Positions 47,700 through 60,162 of a DNA stretch of 64,000 bases are shown in pieces (the first letter of the stretch is position 1; the number at the start of each line of letters is the position of its first letter). Source of the stretch: Loripinus fragilis (taxonomy: Eukaryota > Mollusca > Bivalvia > Lucinida > Lucinidae); the NCBI GenBank assembly GCA_964019695.1, contig OZ026516.1:99138368-99202367 (forward strand). The letters are read 5' to 3'. The notes beneath the pieces were generated by a model. It saw nothing but the letters and a program-made list of their open reading frames with translations. It did not search any database and was not told where the DNA came from. The position numbers were made by a program, and so were the translations under genes.

Positions 47700-50150
47700 T
47701 AACCATTTTCATAAATTTTAACAAATTAGATCTATCAAAACAACAGCATTTATGTTAAAAATCAACTGGCTAGAATTATTGGAGGGACGTAAATAATTCT
47801 TACAAGAGAAAAATCACATGTTTTTACTAGATAATTCAATGTTCCATGCAGCCTTCAGCTGTACTGAACATATTTATTGTGAAAACATAACTTAATTCCA
47901 TTTTTACAAATGATTTAAAAAGAAAATAGTTTTTTTTTCGAAAAATGTTCTAGTTACAGATCTAGTCTCTTTAAGGGTTCAAAAGTTTGAAAATAAAGCG
48001 TTTCGTTTAAGACCAAACATGTGAAACGTCAATCAGCAGTATCGATTCGGGTATGGTTTGCAGTAACTTTGCACATGATCATATACTGAACCAAAAAAGA
48101 AAGTTTACACCTGATGTTGTTCTCCCTATATGTGAAAGCCCATATAAGCCTTTATCATGCATATCACTTTTTGAAAGGCTGGCTATTTAGCTATAACACC
48201 AAATTGAATTTAAGTTTGAAGGTTGACGCCTATGGCGGTGTCCATGGCGCTTTAAGGTCACTACAGTAACTGACACCAATGACCATATCTCATACATGAC
48301 TAAACACATTTTTCCAAAGAGCTTCAATATTTGTTACTGTATTTACCTGAAACTTAGTGGGACTTGATATGCCAGACGCAATTATAATGCATTAAACAAT
48401 CTACATATATCAGTAAGAGTTACTGCCCCTGTTTATTATTTTACCATTGTTTTGTGTGGGAAAACTGAAGTAAAGCGAGCCAAAGTTCAATAACTTGAAA
48501 AACTTAGAAGCTAAATTGGGTGAAGGTTGTAATGAACCATTACTATGTCAAACTGCAGATCTTAAGTTGTGTCTGTCATATTGATATTTTTAAACATGAG
48601 TAATTGCCCCTAAATACTAGAATTTACATAGAAAATGGGTGGAAAATCAAATTTTCTCCTATAACTTGTTACTAGGAATCAGATTTCAATAAAAGCATAA
48701 TGCAAGATATTAGTTTGATAGATCTTTACATCTGTTTACTTAAATAATATAAAAAAATTGCCTCAAACATGAGTTACTGCTCTTGATTTTGCTTTTTGGG
48801 GTGTAACAATCATTAAAATAGGCCTTATGAACGTGTCATTGACCCAAAATATTGAACAAATATTGAATAACCCTACTATTTTGATATATTTCGATGACGT
48901 CTGCAATTGTCTTTACATATCAACAACAGAATTGTATGCTTGCTACTACTCGAGCCATTTTTATCTCTTTCATTTGTCAGAATTATGATCAGAAAACTGT
49001 AAACTTTCTTTTTTTTTGTTCAGTATAGTAGTTGGACATCAGGGTAAGTATGTTTCGCGACTCCACTATGATCGGTCGCAAACATTTACACCATACAATC
49101 TCTGTTCTAAATACTTCATGACAATAATTATATAAATGAAATGATGCTAAAATAGACGTGAATACGTCCGAAAGTCCAATGGTTTAATTGTAGAATTTAA
49201 TAATCGTCCAATCTAAAGATCAGTTTTACATATGCCATGTTTTCAGAACAAGTGGTTTATAGTGACAAGGCGGAATGTGTCACTAAACGCGCGAGGTTAG
49301 TTTATTTCATTGAAATAACTATATAAGACACTTCATATTCACACCAGACCTAGGGTAATTGTAATCAGTAATCTGTATTTAAATACAATTTACAAAGTAA
49401 TCATATGTAGTTGTAATCTAGTTTGGCTCAAATACATATAATGTAATTGTAATGATTGCTGAAAGTATTTTAGCTGTAATTAAAATTACTTTCAAATACT
49501 TTTTATTTTTTTTAAATACATTTGGCTATCTACTTATAAAAGATTCATTGATGGTTTGCACCTTATACGCCTATTTTTCTGATTCCCAGAACGCTGCTTT
49601 TGAGATTCTGGTGTGACGCTTGTATCAGTGCAAAAGGTGAATTTAATGGCAGGAGCCAGCTAGCAAAATATTTTCAAAATTCCTACGCACTCGAGAGATA
49701 TGGCGGGTAGAAAGGTGAGAAGTCTGAAATTTCATGACAATGAAAAGTGATTTAAAAAGTGATTTCTGCACTTTTTCTTGATTACTTGGTAGGCATGGAT
49801 ATATATTGAACATATCATATGCAGAGTATTAACAAATCACGATAGTTGATGAAATAGTTTTAAAAACAAAATATGTTTTGTAATAAAATGATTTTGGGGA
49901 GATAATTTAGAAGTTACCTGTACATTTTTGACTACATGTACCGTAAATAATACAAAACTGAAAGCTCAACAAAAGAAATAAATACTTTTGAAGGAATGAA
50001 AGTGTCCCATTTAGCATTGGAAAGTAAAAATGGTTCTAACTAGATCCTTTGAATATTACTTTTGCTTTGTTTAAAGGGCATAGCATGTTAAAATGTATTT
50101 AAAGTGTCCGAATAATTATGGCTGTACATATACATGTTTACTTAAGTTGA
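47700..50150. other. Non-coding stretch without recognisable genes
   Basis: AT-rich sequence with no coding signal or clear repeat that I can support. The frame just before it (47490-47684, minus) belongs to no family I recognise. Confidence 0.4.
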
Positions 50151-51560
50151 AAGCTACCTATATTGGATAATATATTGAACACTAAAGTATTTACCTATTA
50201 TAATTCTTTGCATGCCTGTGGAGAATTTTGTCATCTGCGAAAAGTTTGAACCCAGATAAAGACCAATAGAACGTTGGTCTTGATCTGGTTCCAAACTGTT
50301 TGACACTCCGATGGTGATCCAGGTTGGTTTATTTGTAAAAACGTAATTTTGAAGAAAGTCAGCGGACGAAAATAAAAACATGAACGATTCCCTAGCATGC
50401 AGATAGATAAGTACAGGACGTTTGCAAAAGAATGTGTCATTGAATAACACATGGCTTTTTTCTCATTAAAAATGCATAAACCTTGCTAATTCTACTTTTG
50501 ATCTTTATGTACTTTATATTAAACTAGCACAGAATACAAAGCAATTTAGGAGGTTGGTTCTAGAGAACTTCATTACTGTCATTCATTTCTTATTCGGTAG
50601 AGAAGGCATTTTATGGGCTTAGGCCCTGGGTTTTGGGGCTGCTGAACACCTTTCCCCCCTTGTGCCAGCAAGTCACTTCCATGCAATATGTAAAATATGG
50701 TAACACATATACAGGCAAAAGCTTTTGCTGGCACACAGTGGGAAATGATATTTTACAAAATGTTTTCTGATTTCCATATATTCTTATGTAAAACTGATTG
50801 TTCTACCCAAAATTTTACATCTTTGAAGCATTTAATATGGAAAATGGATTTCACTGTCACAAAGTACTCAGGTCAGGGTAGCTTCATGGTAAAGAAATGG
50901 ACGATTGACAAACTTTTATTTTTACTGAAAACCATAGGCATTTGCCCATGGCAAGTGTCAATGATCCTTTGCTCAACACTATAAACTAACTGATGAATGA
51001 TGACTAATGGTATTATTTTAATTCAGATGATTGGGAAAAGGTACACTGTGGATAAATAAAAGAATATCGACTTTTGTGGACAATAAATAAAAGCAAATTT
51101 AAAGATTTAGTCACTTTCAGAATTAACATCAATTTTATTTGCATGTTTGAGATAAATGGCATTGTGTATAAAAAATAAAAAGCAGATGATTTTTTTACAA
51201 AATAAATATATATATATATTTTTCTAATAATACTGTAATAGAATTGTAATCATTGATCAGTGAAAGTAACTGTTATGTATTTGAATACTTTTCAATGTAT
51301 TTGGCGCCAGGTCTGGTTCACAAAAGTCATATGGATATGTTGTGTACTAGAAATTTGGAAATTTTTGAGAGATTTTTTTCGCGAATAGCTTTTTAAGACA
51401 TATTTGCCACTTTAAAAATTCGCGACTTGGGCATGGATTACCTACATCAATAAAGGACAGAGTGGTGTAGCCATTTCGGGAGTGTTTTCTGTTCACAGAA
51501 CTTCGCACTATGCAAATGCGAAGTTTCGTGAAAATAAAACACTCGCGAAAATTATTTCCG

Positions 51561-53120
51561 AAGGAGTTGTCCTGTTAAGGCCTGAAATCTACTCTAAAGT
51601 CACTTGTGAAAAAGTAAAAGTTTTAATCTGTGATTTTTACACAGGGGAGGTAAATACGGCTTAACATAACTACCCTAAAATTGTATATTTTGATACCTTA
51701 TCGGTTGAAGGGCTAAAAAAGGTATGTTTGTTTTTATTAATTCCGCATCTGTATTTAACCATCAAAGAATGAAAAATTGATTTATCTAACAATATATGAT
51801 TTGATCTGTTAGTTTAGTATGACCGCGTACTATCTAATCGTGAAAAATGCGGACCAACCCAAGGTCGAGAACATACTTTCATATGATAAACATTGAACAA
51901 TCCCCAATGTCTATCTTGGGGAACATTTTTTTTTATTATACCTCACGTGAATTCCCCATACAAAACTTCCATAGACGATCGACTAATATTCTATAATATC
52001 ACCTGCTGCTACAGCGACGGCGAATACTGCCACGTGTTTGTCATAGCAGCGGGTGATATTATAAAATATCAGGGCTCGGTTCGTTCACGTCAGGAGACGT
52101 TCAACAGCAATGGCGGACATGACGCATGATTTGGCGACTTTAAACTCCAAATAACTTCGTTGTTAATGGTCAGAAACATAAAGTGTGGGGACTCGTTTTC
52201 TTAGTTAGAACGAGAGGAACACGTTGAGGCCAAATTTAGGCAGATTGGGCGAAATTTTCTACTTTGCATCAAAACAGCCTCATGTACAGCATCTCCTTTA
52301 AAATGACGCTGCCTGGTATTAAGTTTGACATCATCAGCTTTTATAACGTAATTTGTTAAACGGAACGTCAGTGATCAGGTCGAGCATTCAGATTGTTAAA
52401 GAAGAACCATTTTTGTGAAAGATTTAATTTCATTCAAGCATATGCTGTTCATTATTTTCCCTTTGGACGTCCCCTCACCATGATAGGTATATTGAGTAAG
52501 AAAAGTAGCTCTACTTCAGAAAATAAGGGATTTAATGTTCTGTTCGGTATAATAAAATAAATATTACATTTCCTGCTAGGGTGACAGTCGAAAATATCAT
52601 CCCTCGAAATATGATTATCAACCTCGGCTGCACCTCGGTTGATAATCACATTCCTTGGGATGATATTTTTGACTATCACCCAATCAGGGAATGTAATATT
52701 TATATAATATTAAAACATAAAGCGTTGCCATTTGTCTATTTACAATTGGAGTTATTTATTGTATTTTGCACGCTAAAAAAGTCAGCAAGCAACCTGACCA
52801 GATTGATCGAATCAGATATGGTTAGTTAAATCTATTTTACATTCTCTAATGGTAAGAAACAATTGTGTAATTATTAAAATTACTTGCTTTTTAGCCATTC
52901 TTTGATAATGTATCAGAATGCAAATTTAGAGAAGTTATATTAAGCCGCATTTATCTCCCCTTTGCCCTCGGTTTGAACGTCATAAAATTTGTTTTTGAAT
53001 AGTTTAGATGTATGTCCATTCATAGTCACGAAAATTATTGCAAAAATCACAGTTTGAAAATTTGACTTTTTCACAAATGCCTTTTAGGGAGATTTCACGC
53101 CTTAACATGACAACTCCTTT
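51561..53120. mobile_element. Element with imperfect inverted ends and two inner hairpins
   Basis: 51561-51639 (AAGGAGTTGTCCTGTTAAGG ... GATTTTTAC) is inverted at about 53041-53120 with scattered mismatches. Two inner palindromes lie at about 51976-52075 (TATAATATCACCTGCTGC/GCAGCGGGTGATATTATA) and 52560-52705 (ATTACATTTCCTG ... GGGAATGTAAT, ATATCATCCC/GGGATGATAT). No protein. Nested inverted repeats suggest a fold-back or composite element. Confidence 0.6.
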
Positions 53121-53668
53121 ACAATTATTGCAGCAAGGGATTCGGAAACAAATAAATTACACACTATGGAAGTTAAGAATAACATCTTTTATTAAATTGT
53201 TTTCAACTAAAATAGCATTCTATTACTTTGTAATTAATTACAGTTGATCATATTAACAGGCATAACATATTTGACTAGAAACAAATTTGTCTTAACCCTT
53301 TGTATACTGGAAACCCCTAAAATGGTACTTAGGTAAACAGTGAACATCCAGATGAAATGCAGCATAAATCTGCATTAAATCAGGGTCTGCACTCTTTTTT
53401 TTAGATTAAACAACATTCATGGACATAAATACAATCCTACCTGTTACCCCCATTAACGTGAACAATGGGGAGTCCCATACTTTTTATATCAATATGTTAA
53501 GGAAATCCATCAAAATGCAAAGGGTCAGGAGCAAACCATTTTAGATGATCAGACACCAAGTAAAATAATATATTAACAGCATGTATACACAGCTGCACAA
53601 CTTAACTTTTATTTTTGGTGTCAGACCATCAGCATACCAACACTTCCGGTAACTAATTATACTCGTCA

Positions 53669-53952
53669 TGTGCAGCTCCGGAAAGTTTTGTTAGAGGGGG
53701 TCAAACTCTGACTTTTTTGAGGGGAGAGAGGATCAGAATACCACTAAAATGGGCCATTGTTGGCCCACCAGCGAATCTCCATTAAAATGGCATTTCGCTG
53801 CCGTGGCGTTTATGGCCAAACATTAAATGCTGGCTGAATAGCTGTGTTATTTTTTTGGATCTGGACCACATTTGCTAGGAAACCCTATATATTTGTGTTT
53901 TTTTCAGGGGGAATGTCTGGACCTCCTGTCTCCACGCTGGATCCGCACATGC
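53669..53952. mobile_element. Palindromic-core MITE family M2, copy 3
   Basis: CATGTGCAGCTCCGGAAAG ... TTAGAGGGGGTCAAAC at the left and GTCTCCACGCTGGATCCGC at the right edge, with a diverged core CAGCGAATCTCCATTAAAAT. The order of parts is as in 45082-45355. Confidence 0.7.
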
Positions 53953-54161
53953 CCGTTAACACACTATCGTCAAACATTATATTGTCACATTTTCACAGAA
54001 GGTACACTCTGTTCCACACATGCCACACAGTGAGGAATCTCGAATTGCTTCTGGTATGTAAAACGTGGTCACTTGTTTAGCTGAAATAGATCCAGATAAG
54101 GAAATTTTATGAGCGTAAAATTCTAATTAATTTCTTAACCATCAATTTAAACATGTGTTTT

Positions 54162-54208
54162 GGGTGCTCAAAAGAACCGTCTCATTGAGACGGTTCTTTT
54201 GAGTACCC
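54162..54208. repeat. Near-perfect 23-bp-arm palindrome
   Basis: GGGTGCTCAAAAGAACCGTC..TCA (54162-54184) pairs with 54186-54208, with one mismatch and a 1-base centre. No flanking family was found. Confidence 0.9.
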
Positions 54209-54609
54209 ACAACATATATTTTGGATGAGAAATAAAGAAACTAATTTTCTGATACACAATTTTATATGGAGGCCTGGCATATCTTATAAGAAGCAAATAT
54301 CAATTTACCAAGTCTTATATTCGTTAACCAATATACGCATACTACCCTTTTCATTAGAGAAGTTAAACATTGTAACCCTAATCAGATGCTGCATAACAAC
54401 TACAGCGTCTGATCAGGGTCTTCACTGTTTTCTTATGTAATGTTCTATAACGCTTTCCATAAAGATAGAAAAACACTCCTATAACTTGAATTAGATTTGT
54501 CCAATTGATAAAAATTGTTAGCAATTGCCCTTGGGGTAAGATTTGGCCAATATGTTGCATTAAAGCCTCCACCCTCCAGTTGCCTAGGGTGTTGAATTTT
54601 CTAAGGCAG

Positions 54610-54860
54610 TGGTTCTGTTGTCGTTTATCAGTGTTTATTATTGCTTCCATTGTGTATGGGGGTTTTGTGTTTGGTCTTGGTTTAGTGATGTAGTTCGCTG
54701 TGTCCCTTCTAGTTTATCACACCTCTTGCTGAGGAAAATAGGTGTGGTTGCTTTATCATAATTGTGTTGTGGCTGTCTGTGTTCTGTATCTCTTCATCAT
54801 TGTCAAAGGGTAGGGTCTGCAGTCTGTAAATGTGGCATTTCCTGGTCGAATTCACTTATA
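54610..54860 (+). mobile_element. Retroelement 3'-end fragment (PLE-like family)
   Basis: Plus-strand counterpart of 31990-32345: GTTCTGTTGTCGTTTATCAG, CTTCTAGTTTATCACACCTC and GTGGCATTTCCTGGTCGAAT near its end. Non-coding. The 90-residue minus frame ending here is a shadow. Confidence 0.55.
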
Positions 54861-54949
54861 TCTTCATAGTAAAACATAGAATTGAATATGAATGTTTTTG
54901 TGCTCCAAATAAAACCATCTTGAATGTATTTTCTAGCTGATTTTGTAAC

Positions 54950-55500
54950 ATATGGGCCGTGACGCGAGAAAACCTGTCTTCAGGGTTTTAAAACTACTAG
55001 AGGGTCACTGATGACACCTAAATGGCAGAAACTAGCTAGTCTGGCCCAGGAATATGCACATTCTAGTTTCAGTTCTTTGGTGCAGTCTTAGCTTCCAAGG
55101 GATACCCTTTTAAGAACATATTTGACTTCACTACAGCTGGTGACTGGAACTTTGTGGCGGCGTTAGAACGTCTCCCTGCCCTTCATTATAGTGTAGATTT
55201 AATTTTCTTGTCCTTTGGGATCATGGGTTTCATTGTGAAACTTTGAAACTACTGGAGGGTCACTGAGGACGCCTAAATGGCAGAAACTAGCTAGTCTGGC
55301 CCAGGAAATATTCAGTTCTTTGGTGCAGTCTTTGCTTCCAAGGGATACCCTTTTAAGAACATATTTCCAACAAAGCTAGACTCAACCCAGCCTTCTAAGC
55401 TACAGAGACCAACACTAGAAAATTGAAATTTTGCTTTTAACAAGTTTAGATATGACACTTTCCAATAAATGAATAACAAAGGCGCTGATCAGACTGCACC
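54950..55500. repeat. Dispersed repeat interrupted by a duplicated insert
   Basis: The outer repeat, CCTGTCTTCAGGGTTT ... CAAAGCTAGACTCAACCCAG ... GGCGCTGATCAGACTG, is continuous at 63573-63740 but is split here at about 54994/55372. The insert is a direct duplication: CTGGCCCAGGAA, TTCCAAGGGATACCCTTTTA and neighbours occur near 55045-55125 and again near 55295-55366. Confidence 0.7.
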
Positions 55501-55900
55501 TGCCTTTCTCTGTTGCAATATTGGCTCATTATTAGGTAGTTAATGATGTTTCTGCATGTTATTAAAAAAAATTGGAAAGTATGAAGTAGCAGAGGACACA
55601 GGAAGTCATGAATAGCCGTATTATATGCACTGAACACAAAACAGAATTATTAATTTACTTGCACATTTGGTAGGGTGTGCTTTGATGCAGATTTATTTAA
55701 AATAGAGTTTTGATGTTTTGGTCATTACTTGTCCCTCATTAATATTGGGTTCTGACAGAAAGCAGAGTACCACTTAATTTAGCAATATGGGAAGGTGAAA
55801 TTGCTGTACTGTCGTGCCAACCAAGAGTGACATTGAAGAAAATGTTTGAATTAAATTGTTAAGTAAAACATTAACGTTTACATTCCACTTGAACTAATGT

Positions 55901-55971
55901 GAATCGATAAATCACTTGTGTATTAATCCTATCCTGCGGATAGGATTAATACACAAGTGATCTATCGATTC
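55901..55971. repeat. Near-perfect 34-bp-arm palindrome
   Basis: 55901-55934 (starts GAATCGATAAATCACTTGTG) pairs with 55938-55971. There is one mismatch and a 3-base loop TGC. This is among the strongest hairpins in the window and is not part of a recognised MITE. Confidence 0.95.
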
Positions 55972-56430
55972 GAAGTCCCTGATAAATGTGTAAACAAAAC
56001 ATGACGTTACTGTCACTCTTGGCTGACAGGACAGTACTTATCATCAATTCTCATGACCAGGCCCAATACAAAAAAAAGAAGTCTGCTGTTTTCAAATTTT
56101 GTAGGTTCTATCTATTTTTGCACAATCTGTTTTTCCAGATTGTTTACTTTACTTACTTGGTTCATAATAGTCGTACACGCGTACAGGAACGGGCTGTAAA
56201 CCTGCCACAAGTCCTATTCTGTGCATCGTTACAGTTACACATGTATCAGATCTTCCTATCTGCAATATGAAATGTTTCAAAAAGTTTTATTGACAGACCT
56301 TCATGCATTTAGGTCAGGCTCACCTTGATCACCACAGCTGTATCATAAGATCCCTACTATTCATCTACTGAAAGTTTCGCATGTATATGCTGTAAACATC
56401 CACTATATTGTACATGTACACCATATCCAA

Positions 56431-56690
56431 CATGCGCAGATCCAGAAAGTTTTGTCAAAAGGGGTCCAACTTTGACAATGTTCTTTTTTAGCTGAGGAGA
56501 GAGCGGTTCCAAATAGCACAATAAGTGGGCCATCATGGGCCCACTAGCGAAACGCCATTTAAATGGCGTTTTGCGGGCGTGCCTATGATAGCTCAACATT
56601 GTATCTGGCTTGGTAGCTTTCTAATTTTTCAGGGGATCCGGACCAGTACTGCTAAGAAAAGCTATATTTTTATAATTTTTAGGATTGGGG
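56431..56690. mobile_element. Palindromic-core MITE family M2, copy 4
   Basis: CATGCGCAGATCCAGAAAG and AAAGGGGTCCAAC at the left, core AGCGAAACGCCATTTAAATG + complement near 56547-56577, then GGGGATCCGGACC. The right edge is lost after about 56690. Confidence 0.75.
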
Positions 56691-57925
56691 TACAATGTGG
56701 CTGTGCATCCTTAGAAGACTCAGAGGAGCCTAGGAATCAGCATAGTCTCATAGAGTCTCCTCTGACCCCATGAAGAAAGCAAAGGTACTTTGTTACCAAC
56801 TGAGCGCACTGCAAAGACTGATCAGATTAGGCAGATACCAAGGTTGAAGTATTTGCTCATTGCAAACTCATGGTGTTGGTTTTGTCATATCAGATAACGA
56901 GAAGACTTAGATCAGCCTAGGCATCAGTCCAGTCTAATTACAGTCTTTCTTCACTGTCTGCATGAAGAAAGCTTGGGTCATTTGTTACCTACTGAACGCA
57001 CAGCAAAGATCGATCAGACTGGTCTATATCCCAGGCTGATCTGAGTCATAGCTCCGCACTTACTCACTTCGTTGATTTTGTAATGCAACGTAGGTTTGTA
57101 TCATGTAAATAAACTCATTTGACCTTCAATACGAGTGAGCAGTGGAAATCCAATTGCATCTAACCAATATCATCTGGACGTAGCTGGCATTGTGCTTTAG
57201 TTTTGAGTTTGTTTGTAAATTAAAAAGACTTCTATTGGTAAAGCGTTTTTCAAGACAATATTCATTAATTTTGCAGTTTCATTATGAATTAGCTATAGTT
57301 AGCTATATATCTATAATAAGTTTGACAATTCAATGAATTATATCAATTATCTTGCAATGTAAAAAGGGTGATGCATATGGTGTAATAAGAAAGGTAAGGT
57401 GCATTTTGTGTATTTGTATAGGTGATAATCCATTTGTTAAAGCTTATAGATTATCTTCCTTTAGAGATGCATACACTATTTTACATATAGATACTGCATT
57501 TTAAGTGCAGTGTTCTGATGTTTCAAAGATGCTTTATGATAACACTATACTATTTTCCATTGAAACAGGTAAATAACGGTTACTGAATTTCTGCAGTTTA
57601 AGGCAGTTAATGATATATACTTGCATAAGAAGTTCATATTATTTGTTTACAAAGATTTTAATCTATCTTTGAATCATCATTACTGGTTATTAGCTGTATT
57701 ATTGACATGGTGTTGGTGTTCATGATAATGTATGTATAGTGCAGTTTACTTGTTATTAGTTGTATTTATTGACATGTTATTGCTGGTACTGTCCTTACTA
57801 GATAAGTTCAAAGTGACGTCAGAGCATGTTTTGATAATTGGACATTGTCCATTGATGTAAATAGGTAAAACGGTTTCGCTAACTTTTTACATCATATTCT
57901 TTTATCATTAATATTTGTCACAGTT

Positions 57926-58000
57926 GGGCTGGCGCGGTGGTAAGATGGTAGACCTCTGTCCCGAAGTTTTGCAATTGAAGGTTCGAACCCCAATCACGGC
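57926..58000 (+). repeat. tRNA-like Pol III module, inward, left
   Basis: A box TGGCGCGGTGG, B box GGTTCGAACCCC, T6 at 58004-58009. A cloverleaf cannot be closed at the acceptor stem. The bases after the B box, ATCACGGCAT, also follow the weak third module at 29100 of the other element. Confidence 0.7.
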
Positions 58001-58490
58001 ATATTTTTTATCTTTGCTTTTTGATATTTTTATGTTTGTGAATGATGACCTTTATTATTTTTATCGGATATGACAGAAAACGAAAAGCGGAAAGAAGGCG
58101 ATGACCTGATGACATGTTTTGTAATACATGTAACTCTACTCTCCTTACACATTTTTTTACAAAAAGGCTTGTCGTTTACCACCCACTTACAAGTTTGAGC
58201 TTTGCAGCAGTTGGTTTTCTATTAATCATAGAAACATTGATAATCATTTTACCTACGAAAAGGTCAGTTGTCTAAAATAGGTGTTACGAAAAAGGCGATA
58301 TACCCAAAGTCTGCTTCTCAAATATGCTATAAGGAGAGTAATTTTATATTTGCTAGCTCGTTATTTTGGGGAAAAAAACACTCAAAGAATACTATAGTAA
58401 AAACATTTAAGATATAACAAAAAAATGGTAAAAAGTCTTGTTTAAGCAATTATGATATTTAAAAATATCTCCTTCATGAAAAAAAATTCA

Positions 58491-58589
58491 ATCGTGTGGG
58501 ATTCGAACCCTCCCCCGTTTTAAATCTCTCATTAATAGATATAGATACAAATATTTGCCTCGGCTCAACCGACTGAGCTATGACGGCTT
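58491..58589 (-). repeat. tRNA-like Pol III module, inward, right
   Basis: On minus: A box TAGCTCAGTCGG (perfect to the tRNA consensus), B box GGTTCGAATCCC, then T8 (A8 at 58479-58486 on plus). The spacing between the boxes is about 25 bases longer than in a normal tRNA, because of an AT-rich insert at the anticodon/variable region. Confidence 0.72.
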
Positions 58590-59251
58590 GGTATAATATT
58601 TCCGTATTTTTAAAACCTTTGTCAGGTATTAATGTAATTTTTTACCGTTAATAACGGTATAACCTGTATTACCTTCAAGTGTTGGTACGCTCTTTTACGT
58701 CACTTTTAACTTATCTATAGGCTACAATAACGATACTGTATTTACAGTAAGGTGTGCTGTTTATTAGCTGTATTCATTGACATTTTGTTGTTCATGATGG
58801 TCACTATAGCTTTTAACCCTTATGTGTATCTTACGCTAATAATAATTAAGAGACAATTAAGTCTATCATATACAAATATTCACCAGAGCACGAGAGTTTT
58901 GTACCGTATTCCGTCAGCTAGCAGCAAAGGCTTAGGCGAGTCTGTACATATGCGCAGACTCACCTGAGCCTTCGCTGCTTGCATGCACAAAGTGAAGAGA
59001 TACAATGCTCTCAAAATTTCCACAATCATCTTCTCTGGTACAAACTATAGCACCGTCATTGCACTAATGCCTAATTTTCTCTGTAATATTCTCTGTAAAA
59101 TTCTACTACAAGGATCAGAGGACTTGAGCTTGGAAGGAAATAAAAAAGGTATTTGAGTGCGTATTCAAATGTATCTATGAATCTGGACGTTTCAATCACA
59201 ATGCAACTGCTGAACACGACGAAAGTTATAAAATTGCGCTAAAATGTCATC

Positions 59252-59286
59252 CTCTCTCTCTCACTCTCTCTCTCTCTCTCTCTATC
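59252..59286. repeat. (TC)n microsatellite
   Basis: CTCTCTCTCTCACTCTCTC... about 17 units with one A change. Confidence 0.93.
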
Positions 59287-59394
59287 TTATACATACACAC
59301 AAACACAAGCGCGTATGCCCAAGCAAAATTTTTCTCTATAACACATACACAAGCATGCACGCACACATCATTTTCTTTCACCGGATGTAAATAT

Positions 59395-59783
59395 CACGCC
59401 TACCAAACGCTCAAATGCTCAACATCTGATTGAATATTAAAAACAACTGCTCTATGAAGAAAATCAATAACCTGGGAATGTCATGCAACAGCCTATGTAT
59501 TCCTGCGTGTTTGGTATAAATACGCACTAAGAAAGTATTCTCATAAGGTCATATTTACTTTTTGCGCGATATGCACGTTCCTGTCGAATTCTGATACACC
59601 TTTTATACGCAAAATGTAAATCTGACAAAACGAGAGAACTTTCTGACCTCAAATTTATACCACAAACGTAGGAAGGAATGCATAGTCTGTTGCATGTCAT
59701 TCCCCAATTTTTGATTCTTTTCCTGGATGAATTGTTTTTAATATTCAACCAGATGTTGAGCATTCGAGCGTTTGGTAGGCGTG
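59395..59783. mobile_element. 389-bp element with 52-bp TIRs
   Basis: 59395-59446 (CACGCCTACCAAACGCTCAA ... TTAAAAACAA) and 59732-59783 are inverted copies with two mismatches. The interior includes CAAAATGTAAATCTGACAAA and ACCTCAAATTTATACC, shared with 41640-41720. The 78-residue minus frame is not a gene. Confidence 0.85.
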
Positions 59784-59836
59784 AATTATGTAATATTTCA
59801 TGTTATTTTGTGTCTATCTGTACAACAAACAGCGTC

Positions 59837-60034
59837 TTTGTTTGTTTGATTTAACTCTTTATGTCCCATCAACAATCTTTCAGTTATAAAGAGACAGGTC
59901 CACCAGGGTTGAACCACTACTTAGCTAGGATTAATGTTCTTGCTCAAGGACACAACACAGTGACGCGGGTGAGGCTCAAACCCCCGGCCCCTCGGTCTCG
60001 AGTCATGCACTCTACTACTGAGCCACTGAGCTCC
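59837..60034 (-). mobile_element. tRNA-derived SINE, with head
   Basis: On minus: GGAGCTCAGTGGCTCAGTAG (A box region), B box GGGTTTGAGCCTC, then TGTCCTTGAGCAAGAAC, the body, TGGGACATAAAG and CAAACAAACAAA. The most complete copy of the family also at 16290 and 28824. It lies in the intron after the macroglobulin exon at 60163-60313, in the gene's own orientation. Confidence 0.85.
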
Positions 60035-60162
60035 CATGCACTGAACAGTGTAAGTATCTATGAAAATTCATACTACTAAAGCAGAACTTTTGAACAATAT
60101 TTCTGTGCAAGACACAAAGGCATTGCTATGTGGCTCTCCTTAATAACGTACAAAATGCATAC

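Larger units (their letters stand above)
57801..58715. mobile_element. TIR element carrying tRNA-like modules, copy 2
   Basis: Ends GATAAGTTCAAAGTGACG (57801) and the complement of GATAAGTTAAAAGTGACG (to 58715) form imperfect TIRs of about 27 bp. As in the 28.55-kb element, two tRNA-like modules lie about 125 bp inside the ends and point inward (57926-58000 plus, 58491-58589 minus), each followed by oligo-T. The right flank TTTACCGTTAATA ... CCTGTATTACCTTC parallels TTTACCGTTAATACCTG ... CCCTTC at 29428-29455 in the other element. No protein. Confidence 0.75.
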
